A DNA stretch of 64,000 bases, taken from NCBI GenBank assembly GCA_033065855.1, contig JAVXUO010002000.1, positions 62,001 through 126,000 of the forward strand, read 5' to 3'. Source of the DNA: Escallonia rubra. Taxonomy: Eukaryota > Streptophyta > Magnoliopsida > Escalloniales > Escalloniaceae. Position 1 is the stretch's first letter. Each line of letters starts with the position of its first letter. Shown piece after piece: positions 1 to 9,159 of the stretch. The translations under genes and the position numbers were made by a program. The notes beneath the pieces are model-generated. The model did no database searches and was not told the DNA's origin. It saw nothing but the letters and a program-made list of their open reading frames with translations.

Positions 1-359
1 TTTTACTCCGTATTACTTATCTGTTATCATTTTTTCCTACATATTATATATAAGTCCCATTAGTGGCAAGTTGTACCGGTACTATGAATAAAATTTTACT
101 TGATCTAATTAGCATAATAAACATTGTTTCGTTACGCTCGTTCTCAAGTCTAATGGCTTAAGCTTAAGCTCTTTGATCAGTTGTTCCTCAAACATTGACT
201 ACTCACTCATTAAGTTGAAAAGTCAAACGTCAAACCAGATGTTTCATTTACAATTGAAATAAGAGAACGCAGTATAGTCTTCGATGATTAGGATTTCTGA
301 GCGCTGTTAAGAAAAATAGAAATTAACAGTAAATGGTGAATGTGACCGGAAAACTTTAC

Positions 360-488
360 CAGCCATTTCTTGAAGGATTTGAAGTCAACGGTGCCATCCC
401 GGATGCTGAGGGTAAAAGGGTGTCTGGTGGCTCCGGTGAAAACCAGACGGTGCTTCCTCAGCCACGTTTCGACCACCCAACCTTGTTG
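360..488 (-). pseudogene. TENA-E (TenA/THI-4 family) exon fragment
   Basis: The minus strand encodes 43 residues with the run VVETWLRKHR, then ATRHPFTLSIRDGTVD and a KKWL end. This matches the N-terminal part of plant bifunctional TENA-E proteins, which hydrolyse amino-pyrimidines in thiamin salvage. The open stretch is bounded by a TTTTCAG acceptor-like site and a CTG|GTAAAG donor, so it looks like one intact exon. No Met is in frame upstream before a TGA, and I see no following exon at 1-359. I infer a broken or transposed gene fragment. It could be the edge of a real gene only if the next exon lay beyond position 1. Confidence 0.7.
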
Positions 489-907
489 CTGAAAATTTGA
501 GCGTCATAAGATGAGCATTTGTTCCTTTTGTATGGAATACTAAATAATGTATGCCTTTGTGTAGGTAGTAGTAAAGATACAAGATCTAAATATTTGAGCG
601 TTCATTTGTCAATAGTGATCTGGATATAGTTATTAGATTTGTTGGTGGTTTTATTAGATAGATGGTCATCTCCTGGTTTTAGAGTCGATGCTCATGTAGT
701 CCCCCATCATGTAAGCTACCATATGTAAGCTAGAGAAAGGGAAAGAGTAGAATTTGAACTATGCATTCTCTTAGATTTCATTTCCCATTTTGCAGTAATG
801 CAATAGCTATCTAGGAGACTTTGCAGTAATAGATTTAATTCAGCTATAAAATTGATGCTCATCAATTGAATAATGCCCGATTGGTTTTTCATGTTAAAGT
901 AGGTTAA

Positions 908-1352
908 ATGGCTTCTGCTTCGGTGAACAGGGATGTTTCAGTCGGTAGGCACTTCTTCAAGGTCATGATGCCTGGTTTTCATGCAGAAGTTGTATGCCAT
1001 CCCGCTTTCTCTGTGTTTTCGTGCGTGTTAAAAGTTTTATCGTTGGTTAAAAACTTATCTGTCTTATTGTATTATGAATATGTTAGGCCATACCGGTAGC
1101 ATTTTGCAGATTGCTTACCACATTGAGATTTGAAGCAACTTTAACCAGCCGCAAGGGGTCATGGCCTGTTAAATTGAAGAAGAAGGTTGGCCAAGAGGAC
1201 TTTGCTTCGAAGAGGGTTGGAACGAATTCGTGCAGCAGCATGACCTTCATCTAGGAAACTTTGTAATCTTTGAACACATGGGGCAAATGCGTTTTCAAGT
1301 GCTGGTGTTTGATCATAGCATTTGTGAAAAAATTGCTTTCCCCCAATGTTGA
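908..1352 (+). pseudogene. B3-domain (REM/VRN1-like) transcription factor fragment, frameshifted
   Basis: Exon 1 from ATG 908 encodes MASASVNRDVSVGRHFFKVM followed by MPGF, the usual first strand of a plant B3 DNA-binding domain. After an intron-like gap ending in TTTGCAG near 1110, the plus strand reads EATLTSRKGSWPVKL. One reading frame further on it reads FEEGWNEFVQQHDLHLGNFV, ending at TGA 1350-1352. These pieces form nearly a whole B3 fold in the right order. The change of frame near 1200 needs one missing base, so the copy is broken. B3 proteins of this type act in the nucleus as DNA-binding regulators; this copy should not make one. Confidence 0.72.
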
Positions 1353-1389
1353 ACTCTGAGCAGTAATTAGACAATATTTTAAATTAATC

Positions 1390-1590
1390 GCATCGGATAT
1401 GTAAATTTTGAACAATTTTGTGTTATTTGAACATTGACTATTTGTTTGATAATTTTAGGTTGTTAATTGTGATTATTGATCGATGATTTTAGGTTGTTAA
1501 TTGATGATTTTAGATTGTTAATCGTGCGTTTGAGATATTGAGATTGTTGACGGAGGATGAGACCCAATTGGTTTGAGTTTTTTATTACAG
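1390..1590. repeat. hAT-related internal fragment
   Basis: The stretch contains repeated TTAGGTTGTTAAT-type units and a run at about 1530-1575 (GAGATATTGAGATTG, then GGAGGATGAGACCCAATTGG). The same run occurs near 60090-60130 inside the hAT element at 59043-60683. I infer a scrap of the same family, cut off by the adjacent CACTA terminus. No termini are visible. Confidence 0.4.
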
Positions 1591-1599
1591 GTTTAGGAA

Positions 1600-1942
1600 T
1601 TAAAAAATTAAAAAAAAAGTTTAAAAAAATGACTTTAAGCGACGGATTAATTCCGTCGCTAAAAGTTTTATCCGTCGCTAATTTCCTTAAAAAAGAAAAT
1701 AAATTAAAAAACGTAAATATAATTAGCGACGGAATATCCGTCGCTAATTTAGAAATAAATACGTCGCCGAACTTTCTATATTAGACGACGGATTTTATAA
1801 TTCCGTCGCAAAACTTTTAGTAACGGCCTTTTATACGAGGGATTTTTAGCGACGGGTATTCCGTCGCTAAATCTTTTAGCGACGGAATATAGGCTTTTAG
1901 CGACGGATTTTACCGTCGCTAAAAGCCTTATTCCTTGTAGTG
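1600..1942. mobile_element. CACTA (En/Spm) terminal fragment, GCGACGGA family
   Basis: The end CTTGTAGTG at 1934-1942 is the reverse complement of the CACTA terminus CACTACAAG. Inside it are many direct and inverted copies of TTTAGCGACGGA, the type of subterminal array that CACTA transposases bind. The opposite terminus is missing. The same subterminal motif occurs in the element beginning at 62493. Confidence 0.75.
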
Positions 1943-2330
1943 TTTTACAAAAACAAATGGGTGTTTGATTACCCAGTTTTTATTTTGAATTTTTTCTTTG
2001 GTGGTGGTTTACGGTAGCGGTGGTGGGGCATGGCGGTGGCCGACTGTCACCTGTCGACGGTGGCTGCCGGTGGCCGCCGGCGGTCCGGCAACTGCCTGCG
2101 GTGTCTAGTGGCTGTGGCAGTGGGAGGGTGGTGGTCTCAAAATAAAAACCAAAACTGAAAACCCAAAACTCATAAATGGAAGTTTTAAAAAACAACCCTA
2201 TTTAAAAATTGGTTTCAAAACTGAAAAAAAAATTTGAAAATTGTGTGCCAAACGCGTTTTTGTTCTCCAGTTTACAAAACTGGAAAAAAAAACTGAAAAC
2301 GAAAACGTTTTCAAAAAGAGCTAAAGTATA
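1943..2330. other. Unclassified low-complexity interval
   Basis: A GC-rich, GGTGG-type core at about 2000-2130 is flanked by A/T-rich arms that start GGGTGTTTGATTACCC and end near GTGTGCCAAACGCG. The arms suggest a small MITE, but I could not match a clean inverted repeat or target duplication. The ORF at 1980-2195 (minus) is compositional. Confidence 0.3.
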
Positions 2331-2836
2331 ACCCTTGGCCAAGTGAGAGAATGTTGGATTCGATTAGTCCAATCCCATTTAGGTGATCTAACGAGTTATA
2401 CTAATGCTGACTATATCTTTGACTTGGACATTAATTAATTAAATTGACTAAATAACTTTATGGATCTATTTAATTTTATCATCCAATACACTAATTATTT
2501 ATGTTGATCCCACTACTCTCTCTATATAAATATCTCTTTTTCTTGGAAGCTAGAGTATCATAATTTTTTGCTACTCTTTTGCCTCCTAAAGTAAAAAAAA
2601 AATACACAATTATATTCCATCATAAATAATAGAGAAGAGTAGTGAAGATCAATACTAAAGGAGATACGTTCGCTTTCGCATCTTAGCGTGCTTTTATTAT
2701 TGGAATAAACATCTTGGTAATATATGACTTCCTTCAATTCCGGTGAGTTCGAAACCCTATTATTGTTCTTATGCTTATACTATTATAAGATTCTAAAGGT
2801 CTTGGTTACGGGGCCGAGACAAATGCAATAATCTAA
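2331..2836 (+). mobile_element. Copia-type 3' LTR with its polypurine tract
   Basis: GGCCAAGTGAGAGAA at about 2339-2352 resembles the polypurine tract of plant copia elements. It is followed directly by TGTTGGATTCG, and the segment ends AATAATCTAACA, giving the TGTT...AACA borders of an LTR of about 484 bp. A TATA motif (CTCTATATAAATA) lies near 2520. CRK-homologous sequence begins right after it, so the element inserted into, or joined to, a CRK copy and lost its 5' part. No matching 5-bp target duplication is visible. Confidence 0.6.
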
Positions 2837-3130
2837 CATGTTACAGTTGGGAAACCTTAACATGCAGTTATCGTACCCGCGACTAGCTTCTTTCTGACAA
2901 GGACATGCTTGGGTGATGGCTTGACTAGAGTCATTGAGGCAGCTCCCGCAACTCCTTTACAGAGTCTGATAGGGTAAACTTGGTCCGGGTTTCGGCTGAC
3001 GGAAGCGTTAAAGAAGCCGTCGGAATTAAGGTCAGAGCTGGTGGGAAATTGGCAACGATCAGAAAGTAGAAAGATAGTATATATTAGATAGTCCATACTC
3101 GTTTTCTCTCTGTGTACTCTCAACTTGGGG
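2837..3130 (-). pseudogene. CRK ectodomain fragment (DUF26), internally deleted
   Basis: The minus strand starts with a CRK-like MDY signal start. It jumps within a few residues to PTSSDLNSDGFFNAS and DQVYPIRLCKG, which align with residues about 57-85 of the neighbouring CRK ectodomains. Most of the signal peptide, the N-terminal part of DUF26 and the CxxC part of the C-x8-C-x2-C motif are lost or scrambled. The left border is the copia LTR. This is a decayed extra copy with no kinase exons attached. Confidence 0.75.
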
Positions 3131-3982
3131 TATTGAGCTTTAGCAATTAGCTTTGAGGGTTTCAGATCTATTGGAAATGTCCTCTTTTGAATTGTACCAA
3201 TATGGAAAGTTGCATATCATTTCCCTTTTTCTCTAGTAAGTAGGAGATAGTAGAATTGAAAAATCCGTACCACGTTATCGATGCATAATTAATGCCATAA
3301 TTTTTTTTTTCATCTCATAGTTAATGAAATATATCACGATATTATAAGGTGACATGCCATACGAATAATCAAATATATAAGAACGCGCCATCCAATTCTG
3401 TTTGAATAATATTGAGGCTTAGACACATACTTGTTTGCACTGAAAGCATGAAATTGAGATCAGTTTTCTTGACCTTTGGAACCACCAGATGGAGACAAGT
3501 AACCTGCAGTATGAGTGGAAAATGGTATCTGTTGCTTATTTCTTAGGATGCCCACATCATCCGCGGCTGGTACAACCAGATTCGAATGAAATGCAAAATT
3601 TGCTCAATTACTTGTGCCTCATTGAAAAGATTGTCACTAAACATTTTAAAAACAGCTAGAAAGCATTTTGAGCGGCAATTTTACATGACTAAAGTTGTTA
3701 CAAAACATGGACGGTAGAGTATAATGACCCTCAAACTGTTCACGATCATCTGTCCTCGTGCCCGATCTAATGATGAGTTAACATAATTTACGGGATCCTC
3801 CTGACTAAATTTTCTTGTCGTACTTTTTTCTTGTAAGCAGTTGTTACTATCACCTGTTGGCCTCTTGATGTGTGATAAGTACTTTATGGTTAAAACAATT
3901 GCTAATAGGATATGCTTTCTAGAGACAACAGCCAAGGAGAAGTCGTTGACGGCTGAAGCGCATGTGCGATGTACCCAACTAC
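3131..3982 (-). other. CRK upstream and intron relics, no gene
   Basis: The first part (to about 3480) repeats the sequence upstream of the CRK start codons, for example the stretch seen at about 5520-5580 and 19790-19930. The block at about 3570-3640 resembles the flank of the CRK hinge mini-exon, and 3780-3975 resembles CRK2/CRK3 intron 1. ORFs on both strands here are not supported by any domain. Confidence 0.55.
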
Positions 3983-4432
3983 TTCATTATTCATCTTGGC
4001 ACTACTAGTAAAGTCATTGTAGAATTGACAGCTATACGCCGAGCACTTACCGCTATCCACGAGCACCAACTCACGCATGTTATTATTGAATTTGACTCCC
4101 TTGTTGCCTTGACTTGTCTCCGCAGGTTCACAGCACGCAACCAACGGCACTTCCCCCTCCTTCAGGACTGCCTGAAGCTGCTCCACCAGTCCCTTACTAT
4201 ACAGTTGGGCTTTTGTTATCGTGAGGCAAACTGAGTGGCAGACTTGTTAGCAAAAACGGCCGGCCTCGATACTTTTGTCGCTACTACTTTTGTTCATCCC
4301 CCAGAGTGCATCACCCCCCTTTTGCTTTTTGATATGAACGGAGGAGTTTTGCCTCGGCCGGTTCATGTAATATAAACTTTTGTGTATATATTATTAATAC
4401 TTGACCAAAAAAAGAAAAAAATTCATTATTCA
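3983..4432 (+). mobile_element. 5'-truncated LINE with RNase H-like 3' end
   Basis: The plus strand encodes ELTAIRRALTAI, HVIIEFDSL, LLQDCLKLL and CYREAN followed by a TGA and VADLLAK, which is the RNase H-like (RVT_3) end of a plant non-LTR element. The insert (about 3994-4421) finishes in an A-rich tail. It is flanked by the 11-bp direct repeat TTCATTATTCA at 3983-3993 and 4422-4432, a clear target-site duplication. The TGA replaces the Arg usual before VADLLAK, so even this remnant is dead. Confidence 0.85.
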
Positions 4433-4707
4433 ATGAAAAACTTTATTATTCTTGTTGAAACAGTGTAAACATGAAGTCTGCGTGGAAGACTGCAGCGCCG
4501 GTGAAGCCTGCGTGGTGCCCCCTGTCATAACCAGGTGAAATTCGAATGAAATGCCAATTTGCTCAACTACATATACCTCATGTACCTCATTGAAAAGATA
4601 AAATGTAACCACAAATACTGTCCACGTTATTACAACTGATGTCCACATGGACCAGGATGTCACTCAACTGTAATTGAAAATGTATTGGTTGACAGTGGAG
4701 GAGGAGA
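4433..4707 (-). other. CRK1 hinge and intron-1 relic
   Basis: This lies 3' of the CRK1 stop on the minus strand. It keeps similarity to the region around the hinge mini-exon of CRK2/CRK3 (a GGTGCC...CAGGCTTCACC variant near 4490-4530). The splice sites and reading frame of the mini-exon are damaged. No transmembrane or kinase exon follows to the left. Confidence 0.5.
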
Positions 4708-5499
4708 CTACATCGACGGTGGAGCCGGCGTACCGCTTGGCGGCAGCAGCAGCGGTCCATCAGCCGGATCTTGATAGTACTCGTACAACTCGTACTGCAA
4801 TTGACAGCTATACCTAGCAGAAATAACACCAATCCTTCCACTACAATTGTTGGTCATGTCAATCCTAGCCATTTCCAAACACTTACGACAATCCGGCTCC
4901 GAAACGTCCGGGATGCATTGTGCCAGCCCATAAATGTTCTGAAAGATGGTGTAGTTAGCCTCATCAACCGCATACTTCCGTGGAGCCGCCGCCGCTCGGT
5001 CGCGCAAACTGGCCAACAGATTGCCTAGTATGTCATTGAACTGGGCCATATTCCCAGCACTATTCCCATTGCAACGGAAGTAAAGAAGATAATATTCCGG
5101 CGAGTAAACTATGTTATGGTCGGAAAACATTAACCTGCACCCATCGTACCCGCCACTGGCTTCTTTCCGATCAGGACATGATTGGGTGATGGTTAGAATA
5201 GAGTCACTGAGGCAGCTGCGACAGCTCGTGACCGTCTGACCGCCTCTGCAGAGTCCGATAGCGTAAACTTGATTCGGACTTTGGCCGATGGAAGTGTTGA
5301 AGAAGCCGTCTGGGTTGAGGTCAGAGCTGGTGGGGATGGAGGAAAGGAGTTCTTTCAGGTTTGCTGCGTAGGTGCTGTTGGTGGTGTAGTTGCCACTAGT
5401 TGAACAACGGTAGTATGCCAAAGTTGGCTGGGAAGTGGAGAGGCTCACTAGGAAATTGAAAATGAACAGAAACCAGAGAGAGAGCCTTGGATAGTCCAT
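4708..5499 (-). CDS. CRK1: secreted double-DUF26 protein, truncated CRK
   Basis: From ATG 5499 the minus strand gives a 263-aa protein: a hydrophobic signal peptide (about residues 1-24, MDYPRLSLWFLF) and two DUF26/Gnk2 domains. Each domain has the C-x8-C-x2-C signature (C84/C93/C96 and C195/C204/C207). A proline-rich stretch follows and the frame ends at a TAG. CRK2 and CRK3 have CAG (Gln) at that codon and continue into the hinge, so the stop looks like a single-base nonsense change. No transmembrane or kinase exon follows. If expressed it would be an apoplastic, CRRSP-like DUF26 protein; otherwise it is a pseudogene. The sequence does not decide between these. Confidence 0.75.
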   Translation of the reverse strand: MDYPRLSLWFLFIFNFLVSLSTSQPTLAYYRCSTSGNYTTNSTYAANLKELLSSIPTSSDLNPDGFFNTSIGQSPNQVYAIGLCRGGQTVTSCRSCLSDSILTITQSCPDRKEASGGYDGCRLMFSDHNIVYSPEYYLLYFRCNGNSAGNMAQFNDILGNLLASLRDRAAAAPRKYAVDEANYTIFQNIYGLAQCIPDVSEPDCRKCLEMARIDMTNNCSGRIGVISARYSCQLQYELYEYYQDPADGPLLLPPSGTPAPPSM

Positions 5500-6624
5500 G
5501 CTCTTGTTCTCTCTGTGTACTCACAAGTTGAGGTTTTAAGCATGTAGCTATTAGTTGAGGGTTTCAGATCTATTGGAAAGTTCCATTCTATTCAAACTGG
5601 TTTACACCGAAAGTGTGAAATTGGCACCAGTGTTTTTTTTTTACCTTAAGAACCACTTGTTCGTGGGTGTCCGAGAAAAGTATGAGTGGAAAATGGCATC
5701 TCTTGACCTTAAGAACCAATGGAGATTGATTAAGACGTGACCTTTCTTTGTGGTCTTCCTGCTTTCTCTATGGTCATTCGTGGCTAAATGGCTTATTAAT
5801 TATACTCACTCCGTTTTATAAAAAAATGTTTATTAACTTTATATCTATATTAAAAGGATGAATAATACTTTTTATGTTTCTTATATTATCCTTTAATGCA
5901 TATCTTTATTACATTTCTTGTTTAGTTATGAAATAGTATCTTTTCTCTGCATTATTATTTTAAAAATATTATCAGCTGGCTTCTATTATTTTTCTTTTTT
6001 CTATTTGTAGATGTCCAAGAGCTTCAATGTTTCACCGATATCTATGGATGTTGTCGGAAATCCATCATTTGATTATCTTCCTCCTTTCCTCTACCTCTAT
6101 CTTTTCTTCATTTTTAGGTTCCCTGTATTAATCAAAATGCCAACTTGGTGGTAGTTGCAGAGGAGGGCAAATATGGCGAAGAGAGGTGGCAGATTGCTGG
6201 TGATGATAGTAGTTGATTAATATTGGAGGTGGCCGTCACCGAGCGCGGGATTAGAAGAGGGCAGTAGTGGCGATGATGTCTATGGGACAGATGTACAAAA
6301 AAAAAAAAATGAGGCAGGGAGATGGCATAACCTTCCCTGATTTTTCAACGAAAACCACAACTACATTACAGGGATGCGCAACAGCAATCTTCAGGGAGGT
6401 TGTTGGATTTTGTGCTCTCTCTTTTCCATTTCCATTCAAGAGTTCTTATGTGTTTCCACGCACCTTCAAGTCCTTAACAAATGGACAAATTTCTTTTTTA
6501 GTAACACATACAAGATTTCTGACTACAAAAAGGATAATCGTAACTCCACTATTAATTGCTTCATTTAAACTTATGAGTTTTACGATAATAAATATACATG
6601 TCCTACTGAGACATAATGCGTAAC
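5500..6624. other. CRK1 upstream region, no gene
   Basis: The segment up to about 6110 is homologous to the regions upstream of CRK2 (18560-19100) and CRK3 (40090-40630), so it is probably old promoter and 5' flank. The W-box seen in those two is not preserved here. From about 6120 to 6624 I see no recognisable domain; the ORFs at 6251-6623 are unsupported. Confidence 0.5.
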
Positions 6625-7109
6625 TTGCTATCCTCTAGCCTAGCAAAGAAATATTGACCTCCATGGAAAGGATGATTCATTCGGATCTACCTCCATTGCA
6701 TTGCCAAAATCGATGTCGTATAGTTGAAACAGGTTGACCTCCTTGCTTCTCTCATGCTACAATCCTCTTCCTGCCCAGCTTTCTTTCTCCTCGGCCTACA
6801 GAGACAAAATGTAGGACCGGTGCCAATAGTTTATCACGCAAGAAAGGACTCACTAAGCCCAGATTACTAACTAATACTAATAGGATATAATAGAAAGACT
6901 TTATACGCAAAATTGCAAGGTACGAACACAACTTCACATAAATGAAAACACAAACCCACTACTTGTCACTGAAGCCGGCGGTGGTAGCGATGCAACAGTG
7001 AACGAGTGAGGGAGAGAACGATGTGTTCATAGCTGAGGATAGATAAAGTAGAAAGAGGAGAGGTCTTGACCTTACTTTAATTCACTCAATTGTTTCGGTC
7101 TCCTAGCCC

Positions 7110-7307
7110 AATTTTTTGGTGAACTTTTTGACATATCATGATATTCGTCAACAAAAGTATGCATTTATTGGTGAAGAAACGCATTCATCAAGAAAACGTA
7201 CACTAATGTTGACGAACTTGAGATTCGTCAACGTTCTTCTAACTTTGTTGACGAACTTACCTCTGTCAAGAAAGAATTTTTTGTTAAAATTTTAAATTTC
7301 TGTAGTG
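7110..7307. mobile_element. CACTA-like terminus with TTGACGAA subterminal repeats
   Basis: Several direct and inverted copies of TTGACGAA/TTCGTCAA lie before the end TTTCTGTAGTG (reverse complement CACTACAGAAA). This is the pattern of a CACTA-like terminus. The matching other end is not visible. The homologous stretch in the second block is about 29755-29980, ending CTATAGTG, so it predates the block duplication. Confidence 0.5.
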
Positions 7308-9159
7308 TAAGGTTAGGCCTTTCAATTGCAGCATTACATGCATAAAGTTTTCCCATAATAATTTTTTCCAGTTCAACCTTAGTTCAATCTTCTATACCAG
7401 AAACCCTAGCGTTGGATTCCTTATAGTAGGTTCCCTTTGAGAGTTCATCCTATCTCTCTTACTCTGCCGTGTTTCCTTACATCTTGAGGCCCTATCGTTT
7501 CGCTCAAACTTGTTTTGAAATTTCAAGCTCTTGAATTTAATTCTTTAGTTAAAATGGAGGCCATTTAGGGCTAATTTCATAAGCTCAAATTTAGATTGGT
7601 AGAATTTGACTCCAAGTTTGACTTGTTTGATATGAAGTTAGCGATAGGTTCTCCGGCCATTCGATGCTGTTTTGGCAAATCAGTGGTAGAAAGCACTAAG
7701 GATGTTTGGTACTTAGCATTGAAAATATCGGTGGTAGAAGCCCACGTGAACATCGGATTGGGTGGTAGGCCGTATACCAAGAAAAAGCTGTATTAGAAAA
7801 GGAGATAGGAAATAATCTCAGCTTGAAAAATCAACTCCTCCCAGCTCTCAATATTGGATTGTGAATCGTCTTATATGTGCAATGTTGGACTGACTGGTCT
7901 CGGCCTTGAAGGTGGCAAAGTCAGGGTATTGTTTGGAATAACAAGGTCGGCTAACCCGTTGAGGCCTGGGCCGACCTGCTCTCTCATGAAATCGATCAGT
8001 TGGTCTCTGATGCGGAGGGGGATAAATCTAACGGTAGTACGTCTAAATGCGCAGTTGGTTTGGCTTATGTTGTCGCTAAGTATATAGAAGTGTATCAAGT
8101 GAGAGTTTTTACCTTGGGGCCTTCAATCATAGTCATTTCCTTGCATGGTCTGGTCAGTTTGTGGGTTGTCATGAGCTTGAGAGTTAACATCATTCTTGTT
8201 TGCTCCCCATCGGCCATTTGCTTCTAGATTCAGCCTCGGTCCCCCATTCTGTGGTAATCGACCAACTGTCGGCGCTTTGCATCTGAGAGTTCCAAGCCTA
8301 TTGAGAAAGTCTCGAAACACGACTATGCTTTCAGACCCACTCCCTTTGGACATTCTTGAACACCCTCGTCTTACTTAAGACATGTCCATAGCTTATAACC
8401 TCTTTCTCAACGAGATTCTCCCTTTGATCTCTAAATGAGTTCAACTGATCTTCCCCCACTTTTTCATCCTCGTAGAGCCTTCTGAGGGTGCTGGCCATGT
8501 TGGAATTTTGGGATTTTACAGAATTTTATGTATGATTAACAACCATTTTTGCAGAAAATAGCATCTGTCCCATCGGGTGTGTTGAAAAGTGTTTGCCTTT
8601 GAAACGCTATGGAATGTGCATGGGGTGAATTTGTAAGAGTTTGTGAGATGTGCGGAGTGCCACGGCCCGATATGACCACGTGTGAAACAATATTCCTAAT
8701 GATTTAAACGGTCTGGAATTCAGAGAGACTGGGCCTAACTTGACTTACCTCAAACGAATAATGAGGGCTTGGGAATACTCTTAAAATTCTTTTGGCCTTC
8801 TGCTTTAAGACTTTTCAATACTATATAAGTTACCACTTCTCCTCCTTAATCTACTCCGACTCCAAATCAAACCAAGCATAAATAATAACCGAACAAATGT
8901 AGTTTACATTCATGGTGTTTGCAAATGAGCGGCTAAGTAGAATGATACAAAACCCACGATTCAAAAGATTGGTACATTTTGGGGACAATTTGAATGAGAC
9001 AAACAGTTGGTCTTATGTTCTACCCTTACCTTTACTTAAGGTAAACGAAAGAGTGATAACATAAATTATGAGATAATTTGTGTTTGGTATTGAGGAGGAT
9101 TAATGGAAACAACATTTATGACATTTAAAGCTGAGTTGTATTGATTGGGCCACTGGTCA
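7308..9159. other. Repetitive intergenic DNA, no recognised gene
   Basis: The interval is duplicated at about 29981-31690. Short ORFs on both strands (for example 7871-8098 minus and 8123-8353 minus) show no domain I recognise, and their frames are not kept in the second copy. I see no promoter or terminal repeat that defines an element. Confidence 0.4.

Noticed and set aside
2353..2836. A complete solo LTR with target duplication
   Set aside because: Flanks GAGAA and TGTTA do not match, and a polypurine tract precedes it, so it is better read as the 3' end of a truncated copia element.
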